Shown: positions 1-4,929 of the stretch, one piece after another
How positions within the stretch are numbered: the stretch's first letter is position 1
Layout of the letters: each line of letters begins with the position of its first letter
DNA from: an uncultured Oscillospiraceae bacterium
GTDB lineage: Bacteria; Bacillota; Clostridia; Oscillospirales; Oscillospiraceae
Reading direction: 5' to 3'
Assembly: GCA_904398675.1 (NCBI GenBank)
Contig: CAJFPI010000228.1
Location: 1-5,403 of the forward strand
Length of the DNA: 5,403 bases
The notes under the pieces: model-generated
Database searches by the model: none
Told to the model about the DNA's origin: nothing
Seen by the model: only the letters and a program-made list of their open reading frames with translations
Made by a program: the position numbers and the translations under genes

Positions 1-541
1 CGGTGCCGGCCTCATTGTAGTTGGTGAGGATGGTGTTGAGGATGAAGTCCCGGGCCGCCGGGTCCACCCCGGCGATGGGCTCATCCAAGAGGTAGAGCTG
101 GGCCTTCCGGGCCATGACCATCACCAGCTGCACCTTCTCCTTGGTGCCCTTGGACATGGTCTTCAGCCGGTCCCGGGGCTCCACCCCCAGGCTGCGGCAC
201 ATCTCCGTGGCCTTCTGCCGGTCAAAGTCGGCGTAGAAGTCCTCAAACAGGTCAAAGAGGTCCGTGGCCCGCATCCAGTCGGCAAAGTACATCCGGTCCG
301 GGAGATAGCTGATGATGGCCTTGGAGTGGAGCCCCACCGGCTCCCCGTCCACCGCCAGCGTGCCGGCGGTGGGCTGGAGCAGGCCGCACAAAATTTTGAT
401 CAGGGTGGTCTTGCCGCTGCCGTTGGGCCCCAGAAGGCCCACGATCCGGCCCCGGCCGATGCTGCAGGTCACATCCCGCAGCGCCGCCTTGTGGCCAAAG
501 GTCTTGGTCAGGTGGCTGCTCTGGATCAGCAGATCACTCAT
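1..541 (-). CDS. ABC transporter ATP-binding protein, YtrB-like (partial, C-terminus outside window)
   Basis: This is the nucleotide-binding subunit of an ABC transporter, which would hydrolyse ATP on the cytoplasmic face of a membrane permease. The first 180 residues are visible. Walker A is GPNGSGKT (residues 38-45), the signature region is MSKGTKEKVQ (129-138) in place of LSGGQ, Walker B is LYLLDEP (149-155) with catalytic Glu154, and the D-loop is AGVD (157-160). The usual Q-loop glutamine appears replaced by Asp82 in SYLPDR. The H-loop lies beyond the edge. These variants, plus the adjoining GntR gene, fit the YtrB-like branch paired with YtrA regulators. The ATG at 541 overlaps the end of the GntR gene by 8 bases, and its GGAGGAAG ribosome site lies inside that gene, so the two are probably translationally coupled. 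The substrate is unknown. Relatives are linked to cell-envelope stress or peptide-antibiotic response, but that role is inference here. Confidence 0.93.
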   Translation of the reverse strand, partial: MSDLLIQSSHLTKTFGHKAALRDVTCSIGRGRIVGLLGPNGSGKTTLIKILCGLLQPTAGTLAVDGEPVGLHSKAIISYLPDRMYFADWMRATDLFDLFEDFYADFDRQKATEMCRSLGVEPRDRLKTMSKGTKEKVQLVMVMARKAQLYLLDEPIAGVDPAARDFILNTILTNYNEAGT

Positions 542-899
542 GGTTTTCTTCCTCCTTCAATAGCTTGATGATATCCTCTCGCGTATAGCCCAAGGCCCGC
601 ACGGCGGAGAGAAACTCCGCGATCACCTGCCGGGCCATCCGGTGGCGGATGGCCTCGATGGCGGCGGTGTCCTCCGTGACGGTGCGCCCGGCGGTGCGGT
701 TGGCCACCGCCAGCCCGTCGCTCTCCAGCTGGCTGAGGGCCCGCTGCATGGTGTTGGGATTCACCCCGGCATCTGCCGCCAGCTCCCGCACGGAGGGGAG
801 CTTGCTGCCGGGGGCGTACTGCCCGGCCACGATCCGCCTGGCCATCTGCTCGCTGAGCTGCATCCAGATGGGGCGGTCATCGGTGAGTATCCAATCCAT
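534..899 (-). CDS. GntR-family transcriptional regulator, YtrA subfamily
   Basis: This is a small DNA-binding repressor of 121 residues. The N-terminal winged helix-turn-helix spans about residues 5-75 and includes PIWMQLSEQMARRI, GSKLPSVRELA and NPNTMQRALSQLES, the standard GntR pattern. Only about 45 helical residues follow, far shorter than the effector domains of FadR or HutC types. That short tail and the downstream ABC ATPase are hallmarks of the YtrA subfamily. Two ATG codons sit side by side at 902 and 899. AGGAGG (905-910) is only 2 bases from the first and 5 from the second, so 899 is preferred. The lipoprotein gene ends 42 bases upstream of this start with no terminator between, suggesting a shared transcript. 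YtrA relatives usually repress their own operon. The likely target here is the inverted repeat at 2062-2099, which is inference. Confidence 0.93.
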   Translation of the reverse strand: MDWILTDDRPIWMQLSEQMARRIVAGQYAPGSKLPSVRELAADAGVNPNTMQRALSQLESDGLAVANRTAGRTVTEDTAAIEAIRHRMARQVIAEFLSAVRALGYTREDIIKLLKEEENHE

Positions 900-904
900 C
901 ATTT

Positions 905-910
905 CCTCCT
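905..910 (-). promoter_or_regulatory. Ribosome binding site deciding the GntR start
   Basis: On the minus strand AGGAGG lies 2 bases before the ATG at 902 and 5 bases before the ATG at 899. The 5-base spacing is the workable one and supports the protein beginning MDWILTDD. Confidence 0.7.
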
Positions 911-941
911 TTTCTGCGCTGCTGTATCCGAACCCCAGACT

Positions 942-2009
942 TCAGGAGCGGGGGTATACGGTCTGGTCCGTCCCGTCCGGCCCCATGACGGTGAGGGCCG
1001 TGACGGTCCCCGCCAGCCCAAGGCCGGGGAGGGAGCAGTCCTCCGCCGCCCTCTGCAGCGCCTGCTGGAGGGCGGGTCCGGCCTCCGCTGTGCTGAAGAG
1101 CGATTCGGGCATGGCGTCCAGGGCCTCCCGCATCCGGCTGCGGACCGCCTCCAGCGCCCCGTCCCGTTCGGCTACCGTGACGGCGCTGCCGCTGTCATAG
1201 GTGATCTCATAGGAGAGGGAGCAGGCAAATTCCACCGTATCCAGAAGGGTCCGCCCGGCGGTCCGCTGCCGCTCCAGGCGGACGGACGCCCCGCCGCCGG
1301 TGAGCTCGGCCAGGGTGGCCGGGAGGGTCAGCGAGACCAGCCGACCCTCCGGGGTATCCGCCTCATAGACGCCTGACAGCCCCTCCAAAGCGGCCTGCAG
1401 CCCGGCGGCATCCCCAAAGGTATCCAGCACCAGCGCCCGGAAGTCGGAGAGAGTCATCTCTTCATACCCGGCGGACAGCAGCGCCTCTATCGGCGCCGTT
1501 TCCTCCCCGCCGGACGCCCAGGCATCTGCCCCCTGGGCCGCGCCGTTGATGGAGCAGCCGGTGATCTCCGTATCCTCTGCCTCCCAGACTATGGGGAAGA
1601 ATCCGGGGATGTCGATTTCGGCCTCCTCCAGCACCACGTCCCGCACCACGGCGCCGCTGCAGGAGAGGAAAAATCCAGTGCCGCCGCCGGAGCCCGTCAC
1701 ATGCAGCCCCTGGATGGTGTGGCCGTTTCCGTCAAACACCCCGGTGAAGGGCGCCGCCTCGGTCCCAATGGGGATCCACTGGCCGGTCAGGACAATGTCC
1801 TGCTCCAGAAGATAGTTTCCGGAGAGGGGATAGGTGTCCCCAATGGCCCGCAGCCCCGCCTCATCCTCCAGCAGATAGTAGTCCAGGCCCTCCACCGTGG
1901 CCGTCTCCAGGGCCGTCGGCTCCGAAGGCCGGGCGGCGGGGACAGCCCCGCAGCCGCAGGCAAGCAAAAGCACGCCGCAGCAGAGAGCGGCCAGTTTCTG
2001 TTTTCTCAT
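942..2009 (-). CDS. Predicted lipoprotein with a GLUG-like segment, function unknown
   Basis: This 355-residue protein is predicted to be exported and lipid-anchored. Residues 1-18 form a lipoprotein signal: positive MRKQK, a hydrophobic core, then LLAC with Cys18 as likely lipidated residue (Cys20 is an alternative). Residues about 47-133 contain WIPIG, FTGVFDGNGHTIQGL and GFFLSCSGAVVRDVVL, matching the pattern around GLUG motifs in clostridial surface proteins. Only one such unit is visible, so this is not a long beta-helix. Residues about 170-355 are acidic and alpha/beta-like; they recall C-terminal regions of some clostridial membrane sensor proteins, but that is a weak memory match. Start 2009 is chosen over an in-frame ATG at 2036 because GAGGTG (2016-2021) lies 6 bases upstream and it places the signal peptide at the very N-terminus. 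As first gene before a GntR/ABC cassette, it may be an accessory or sensing component. Confidence 0.85.
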   Translation of the reverse strand: MRKQKLAALCCGVLLLACGCGAVPAARPSEPTALETATVEGLDYYLLEDEAGLRAIGDTYPLSGNYLLEQDIVLTGQWIPIGTEAAPFTGVFDGNGHTIQGLHVTGSGGGTGFFLSCSGAVVRDVVLEEAEIDIPGFFPIVWEAEDTEITGCSINGAAQGADAWASGGEETAPIEALLSAGYEEMTLSDFRALVLDTFGDAAGLQAALEGLSGVYEADTPEGRLVSLTLPATLAELTGGGASVRLERQRTAGRTLLDTVEFACSLSYEITYDSGSAVTVAERDGALEAVRSRMREALDAMPESLFSTAEAGPALQQALQRAAEDCSLPGLGLAGTVTALTVMGPDGTDQTVYPRS

Positions 2010-2042
2010 CTCTGACACCTCGCAGTCTGAAAGCATCCGCTG

Positions 2043-2062
2043 CCGGCGGGACTGCCCGCCGG
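2043..2062 (-). other. GC-rich hairpin in the leader of the lipoprotein operon
   Basis: CCGGCGGG (2043-2050) and CCCGCCGG (2055-2062) pair perfectly over 8 bp around a 4-base ACTG loop. It sits between the inverted repeat/promoter region and the lipoprotein start on the minus strand. No T-run follows in either direction, so an intrinsic terminator is unlikely. It could stabilise the 5' end of the transcript or serve as a protein site. Confidence 0.5.
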
Positions 2063-2099
2063 TGTATTATTGTATTATGTGATTAACACAATAATACAC
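2062..2099. promoter_or_regulatory. Perfect 12-bp inverted repeat, candidate GntR (YtrA-type) operator
   Basis: GTGTATTATTGT (2062-2073) and ACAATAATACAC (2088-2099) are exact reverse complements separated by 14 bases. The word TGTATTAT occurs at 2063-2070 and again at 2071-2078, and its reverse complement ATAATACA is at 2091-2098. This AT-rich block stands out from the GC-rich surroundings. GntR dimers bind inverted repeats and YtrA-type repressors commonly control their own operon, so this is the most likely binding site for the regulator at 534-899. The assignment rests on position and symmetry; no binding data are available. Confidence 0.6.
2064..2091 (-). promoter_or_regulatory. Candidate sigma-A type promoter for the lipoprotein-GntR-ABC operon
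   Basis: On the minus strand TTGTGT (2091-2086) is followed after 16 bases by TAATAC (2069-2064), giving reasonable -35 and -10 hexamers that lie across the inverted repeat. Repressor binding there would block polymerase. Because the block is symmetric, TTGTAT (2070-2075) and TAATAC (2092-2097) make a similar pair on the plus strand, so direction cannot be settled from sequence alone. Confidence 0.4.
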
Positions 2100-2163
2100 A
2101 TAAAGAGATTTGTCAAGAGGGGAGGAGAAAAAGTTTCGCCCGCCCCGGAGATGATACAGGAGG

Positions 2164-2193
2164 GCATACCGGCGGCAGGCGGCGTCATACAGT
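2164..2193 (+). promoter_or_regulatory. Candidate sigma-E (mother-cell sporulation) promoter
   Basis: CATACAGT (2186-2193) fits the Bacillus sigma-E -10 consensus CATACANT at every defined base. GCATACC (2164-2170), 15 bases upstream, retains the GCATA part of the -35 KMATATT. Transcription would start near 2200, about 30 bases before the yqfC start. yqfC and yqfD are sigma-E-regulated in Bacillus subtilis, so element and position agree. The -35 differs at its last two bases and the spacer is at the long end of the usual range. Confidence 0.6.
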
Positions 2194-2230
2194 ATAGGGA
2201 GGGAGAAGAGAGAAAGGCGGAGGAGACAAA

Positions 2231-2515
2231 ATGGATAAAAACAGAAAGGATCTTGACCTTGTAAGCCGTGCGGCGGATGTGTTTGACCTGCCGGCGGATG
2301 TGATCGCAGCCCTGCCCCACATCGAGCTGATTGGGGGCTGCCAGATGCTGATGAACAGCCACCAGGGCATTTTGTCCTACAGCCGGGAGGCGGTGGACAT
2401 CAACGGCGGCAGGCTGATCGTGCGGGTGCGGGGGGAGGAGCTGGAGCTGATGGCCATGACGGGCTGCGAGCTGCGGCTGAAGGGAAAGATCACGGGGCTG
2501 GAGCTGGTGCGGTAG
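2231..2515 (+). CDS. yqfC: Sporulation protein YqfC
   Basis: This 94-residue protein matches the small YqfC sporulation family in length and pattern. LPADVIAALPHIELIGG (residues 20-36) is followed by MNSHQGILSYSREAVDI (41-57) and alternating beta-strand-like segments ending in GKITGLELVR. There is no signal peptide or membrane segment. The family is expressed in the mother cell under sigma-E, and its biochemical role is unresolved. The ATG at 2231 has a strong GGAGGAG site about 6 bases upstream. A sigma-E-like promoter precedes it, and yqfD begins 15 bases after its stop, the conserved order in spore-forming Firmicutes. No disruption is seen. Confidence 0.92.
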   Translation: MDKNRKDLDLVSRAADVFDLPADVIAALPHIELIGGCQMLMNSHQGILSYSREAVDINGGRLIVRVRGEELELMAMTGCELRLKGKITGLELVR

Positions 2516-2530
2516 AAAGGGGGGAGGGGC

Positions 2531-3739
2531 ATGCTGCAGCAGGCGGTCAACTTCTGCCGGGGCCATGTGACGCTGCGGGTGGAGAGCGCGTTTCCGGAGC
2601 GGGTGCTGAACCTCTGCGCCGCCCGGCAGATCCCCTTCTGGGATCTCCGGTGGGAGAGCGCCATCTGCTTTACCTTCACCATGACCCGGCGCAGCTGGCA
2701 CATGCTCCGCCGCCTGGCGGAGCGGCTGGACGGGGAGATCCGGGTGGTGGGGCGGGAGGGGCTGCCCTATTTTTTGTGGCGGTTTCGAAAACGCCATGTG
2801 CTGGTGGCGGGGCTGGTTCTGTGCGCCGCGCTTAGTTTCTTCGGCTCCTTTTTTATCTGGGATTTTGAGATCGAGGGCAACGAGGCCGTCAGCGAGGAGG
2901 AGATCCTCCGGGCCCTGGAGCAGTGCGGCGTGTCCCTGGGGACCTTCGGCTACAGCGTCCGGTCCGACGAGCTGCGCAACCACGTCCTTTTGCTGGTGCC
3001 GGAGCTGAGCTACATCGCGGTGAATGTCCGGGGCTGCCGGGCCCATGTGCAGGTGCGGGAGCGGGTGGAGCCGCCGGAGCTGATCAGCAAGCGGGATCCC
3101 GGCAACACAGTGGCGGCCAAGGCGGGGATCGTCACCTCCATTTTCCCCTATGACGGTGAGAAGATGGTGCTGCCCGGGGCCACGGTGGAGGAGGGACAGC
3201 TGCTCATCAGCGGCGTCACCGTTGACGATCAGGCGGGCACCCGCTTTCTCCGGGGCATGGGAACCGTCTACGCCCGGACCTGGTACAACCGGCGCTGCCA
3301 GGTACCCATGACGGAGGTGGAGAAGGCCTATACCGGGGAGACCGACACCCGGATCGCCATATGCTGGGGAAGAAACCGGATAAATTTGTACAATACCGGT
3401 AGCATTGGGGAGGGAAACTGTGATAAAATAACCACAAGGACCCAGCTGTCCCTCCCCGGCGGCATCGCGCTGCCCATCACCATTGTCAAGGAGACATACC
3501 GCTACTATGAGCCGGCGGAGCGGCAGCGCAGCCGACAGGAGGCGGAGGAGCTGGCCTATGCCGTGCTCCGCTCTGACCTGGCGGAGGGGATGGACGACGG
3601 GACAGTGGACAGCGAGAGCTGCGCCGGTACGGCGTGGGGGGACACCTATTTGGTGGAGCTGCGGGCGGAGTGCCAGGAGCAGATCGGCCGGTTCGTCAGC
3701 ATCCCCACGGAAAACTCTACAGAAGAAATCGAGGAATGA
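2531..3739 (+). CDS. yqfD: Sporulation protein YqfD
   Basis: This 402-residue membrane protein fits the usual length of the YqfD family. About 88 N-terminal residues, including the basic RRSWHMLRRLAERLDG region (53-68), precede one hydrophobic segment at about 89-110. A FtsQ/POTRA-like stretch follows (about 111-178, with DFEIEGNEAVSEEEILRAL). Residues about 193-230 (VAAKAGIVTSIFPYDG, then VEEGQLLISGV) resemble the lipoyl-like hairpin seen in this family and in membrane-fusion proteins. The C-terminal part probably lies on the outer side of a mother-cell membrane. Known members are sigma-E-controlled and needed for sporulation in some species; the mechanism is unknown. ATG 2531 has a purine-rich AGGGGGGAGGGG site. 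The TGA stop overlaps the phoH start as ATGA, indicating translational coupling. A short AT-richer patch at about 3355-3435 is in frame and does not break the gene. Confidence 0.93.
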   Translation: MLQQAVNFCRGHVTLRVESAFPERVLNLCAARQIPFWDLRWESAICFTFTMTRRSWHMLRRLAERLDGEIRVVGREGLPYFLWRFRKRHVLVAGLVLCAALSFFGSFFIWDFEIEGNEAVSEEEILRALEQCGVSLGTFGYSVRSDELRNHVLLLVPELSYIAVNVRGCRAHVQVRERVEPPELISKRDPGNTVAAKAGIVTSIFPYDGEKMVLPGATVEEGQLLISGVTVDDQAGTRFLRGMGTVYARTWYNRRCQVPMTEVEKAYTGETDTRIAICWGRNRINLYNTGSIGEGNCDKITTRTQLSLPGGIALPITIVKETYRYYEPAERQRSRQEAEELAYAVLRSDLAEGMDDGTVDSESCAGTAWGDTYLVELRAECQEQIGRFVSIPTENSTEEIEE

Positions 3740-4716
3740 CAGAAAGAATGGAACAACGAATTGAGATCGAGCGGATGGAGCAGGCGGTGAACATCTTCGG
3801 CTCCTTTGACGAAAATATCCGGCTGATCGAGTCGGAATTTCATGTGGCGGTGACCAACCGGGAGGGGGAGCTGCGCATCAGCGGCGAGCCGGAGGACACC
3901 ATGATGGCGGTGAAGGCCATCAACGCCCTGCTGACCCTCTCGGCCAAGGGGGAGCCCCTGGGGGAGCAGCAGGTGCGGTACGTCATCGGCCTGGCCCGGG
4001 CGGGGCAGGAGGACAAGATCAGCGAGCTGACGCAGGACGTGATCTGCATCACTGCCAAGGGCCGGCCGGTGAAACCCAAGACCATCGGCCAAAAGCGCTA
4101 CTGCGACAGCGTGCAGAAAAACACAGTGACCATCGGCGTGGGCCCCGCCGGAACAGGCAAGACCTATCTTGCCGTGGCGGAGGCGGTGGCGGCTTTCCGC
4201 TCCAAGGAGGTCAACCGCATCGTGCTGACCCGCCCGGCGGTGGAGGCCGGGGAGCGGCTGGGCTTTCTGCCCGGCGATCTCCAGAGCAAGGTGGATCCCT
4301 ACCTCCGGCCCCTGTATGACGCCCTCTTCGACATGCTGGGGGCGGAGACCTACAATAAATACCTGGAGCGGGGCAACATCGAGGTGGCGCCCCTGGCCTA
4401 CATGCGGGGCCGGACCCTGGACGACAGCTTTATCATTCTGGACGAGGCACAGAACACCAGCCGGGAGCAGATGAAGATGTTCCTCACCCGCATGGGGTTT
4501 GGCTCCAAAATGGTCATTACCGGGGATGTGACCCAGATCGACCTGCCCCCGGACAAGACCTCCGGCCTGAAGGAGGCCATCCGGGTGCTGCGGGGCGTGG
4601 AGGGCATCGGCATCTGCGAGCTCAACGACCAGGACGTGGTCCGCCATGTCATGGTCCAGCGGATCATCAAAGCCTACGACGAATATTATAGCCGCGGGAA
4701 AAGGGACAAGCGGTAA
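3736..4716 (+). CDS. phoH: PhoH family ATPase (PhoH-like/YbeZ)
   Basis: This is a cytoplasmic P-loop ATPase of the PhoH/YbeZ family, thought to act in RNA metabolism with YbeY. It has 326 residues, typical for the family. Residues about 15-75 (NIFGSFDENIRLIESEF, then LRISGEPEDTMMAVKAIN) resemble the KH-like N-terminal domain. Walker A is GPAGTGKT (136-143), RPAVEAGERLGFLPGD spans 166-181, Walker B is FIILDEAQN (232-240), and GDVTQIDLP (263-271) is the sensor-like motif. The start at 3736 is chosen because ATGA overlaps the yqfD stop; an in-frame ATG at 3748 is a possible alternative, and upstream in-frame codons lie inside yqfD. Co-transcription with yqfC-yqfD is likely. The last residues (GKRDKR) and stop are encoded by the first copy of the adjacent repeat, so the natural C-terminus may have been changed. 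YbeY is not in the window. Confidence 0.95.
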   Translation: MTERMEQRIEIERMEQAVNIFGSFDENIRLIESEFHVAVTNREGELRISGEPEDTMMAVKAINALLTLSAKGEPLGEQQVRYVIGLARAGQEDKISELTQDVICITAKGRPVKPKTIGQKRYCDSVQKNTVTIGVGPAGTGKTYLAVAEAVAAFRSKEVNRIVLTRPAVEAGERLGFLPGDLQSKVDPYLRPLYDALFDMLGAETYNKYLERGNIEVAPLAYMRGRTLDDSFIILDEAQNTSREQMKMFLTRMGFGSKMVITGDVTQIDLPPDKTSGLKEAIRVLRGVEGIGICELNDQDVVRHVMVQRIIKAYDEYYSRGKRDKR

Positions 4717-4739
4717 GCTGTCCCGGCGCAGGCGCGCCG
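4705..4739 (+). repeat. Direct repeat copy 1, contains phoH stop codon
   Basis: It is identical over 35 bases to 4844-4878. It starts GACAAGCGGTAAGCTGTCCC, where TAA (4714-4716) ends phoH. GGGACA (4703-4708) can pair with TGTCCC (4719-4724), extended by GC/GC past a one-base bulge, which puts the stop codon in the hairpin loop. Confidence 0.85.
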
Positions 4740-4740
4740 T

Positions 4741-4770
4741 CCAAGCGTTTTGCCGGAGGCAAAACCTTGG
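4741..4770. repeat. Stem-loop 1 of the repeat element
   Basis: CCAAG-c-GTTTTGCC (4741-4754) pairs with GGCAAAACCTTGG (4758-4770) across a GGA loop: 13 base pairs with one bulged C at 4746. No T-run follows on the plus strand. Confidence 0.75.
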
Positions 4771-4798
4771 TGTCCGGCGGATTCACTTCGCCGGACAC
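4770..4798. repeat. Stem-loop 2 of the repeat element
   Basis: GTGTCCGGCG (4770-4779) and CGCCGGACAC (4789-4798) form a perfect 10-bp stem around a 9-base loop. It shares base 4770 with stem-loop 1, so the two stems abut. Confidence 0.75.
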
Positions 4799-4811
4799 AG
4801 GTGAAACGGGG

Positions 4812-4839
4812 TCCCCACGGGGACAAGTCCCCGTGGGGA
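4812..4839. repeat. Stem-loop 3 of the repeat element
   Basis: TCCCCACGGGGAC (4812-4824) and GTCCCCGTGGGGA (4827-4839) are perfect reverse complements separated by AA. This 13-bp near-continuous palindrome is followed by A residues, not T, so it is not a standard plus-strand terminator. The strength of the stem could still slow polymerase or protect the phoH mRNA end. Confidence 0.75.
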
Positions 4840-4843
4840 AAAA

Positions 4844-4878
4844 GACAAGCGGTAAGCTGTCCCGGCGCAGGCGCGCCG
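4844..4878 (+). repeat. Direct repeat copy 2
   Basis: Perfect 35-base match to 4705-4739. It lies outside any gene, 48 bases before the start of the downstream membrane-protein gene. The left flank differs from copy 1 by small changes in the G/A run, and the right flanks diverge at once (T in copy 1, C in copy 2), so the repeat boundary is sharp at this end. Confidence 0.85.
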
Positions 4879-4896
4879 CACAAAAGGTACGAGAGA

Positions 4897-4929
4897 ATGG
4901 CCCGCAGAGAAAAAGAGGGATTAGAATGA
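4897..4929 (+). other. Possible 10-codon leader ORF overlapping the next start
   Basis: An ATG at 4897 opens a frame encoding MARREKEGLE. Its TGA (4927-4929) overlaps the ATG at 4926 as ATGA, the arrangement used for translational coupling. The upstream AAAGG is a weak ribosome site, and a frame this short occurs easily by chance. Its coding sequence also holds the Shine-Dalgarno site of the next gene. Confidence 0.25.

Larger units (their letters stand above)
4696..4878. repeat. Multi-hairpin repeat element with flanking direct repeats
   Basis: A 183-base block bounded by two copies of a 35-base perfect direct repeat (4705-4739 and 4844-4878, offset 139), each preceded by a similar G-run/A-run (4696-4704 and 4835-4843). 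Between the copies lie three strong stem-loops (4741-4770, 4770-4798 and 4812-4839). Each copy also has a 6-bp hairpin, CGGCGC-AGGC-GCGCCG (4724-4739 and 4863-4878). No transposase or long credible coding frame is inside. It resembles a non-autonomous, MITE- or REP-like intergenic repeat. Whether it recurs elsewhere cannot be told from this window. Confidence 0.75.

Noticed and set aside
642..1376. Plus-strand frame (244 codons) opposite the GntR and lipoprotein genes
   Set aside because: Low-complexity Gly/Pro/Arg-rich product spanning two real minus-strand genes and their intergenic gap, with no credible ribosome site or domain.
2100..2160. Plus-strand sigma-A promoter using TTGTCA at 2110-2115
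   Set aside because: The position 17 bases downstream (2133-2138) has no -10-like hexamer; the sigma-E-like site fits better.
2075..3046. Long minus-strand frame (323 codons) antisense to yqfC and yqfD
   Set aside because: Its product is Pro/His/Gln-rich without domains, and it lies opposite two well-supported sporulation genes. It is a by-product of high GC codon usage.
3634..3735. Extended upstream start for phoH
   Set aside because: The extra residues overlap the end of yqfD out of frame and are Gly/Arg/His-rich, unlike the family N-terminus. The ATGA overlap at 3736 is the natural start.
3646..4647. Long minus-strand frame (333 codons) antisense to phoH
   Set aside because: It is His/Gly/Leu-rich with no motif, while the plus strand encodes complete PhoH motifs.
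4812..4843. Intrinsic terminator after phoH
   Set aside because: The stem is strong, but an A-run follows instead of a T-run on the plus strand, and the minus strand has no T-run after the stem either.
4705..4878. CRISPR array
   Set aside because: Only two repeat copies, 104 bases apart, with the spacer itself made of palindromes, and no cas genes in the window.
4686..4883. Minus-strand 65-codon frame lying within the repeat
   Set aside because: Its peptide is a translation of the direct repeats and stems; both copies of the repeat give similar peptides in different frames. Such frames are often miscalled as small hypothetical proteins.
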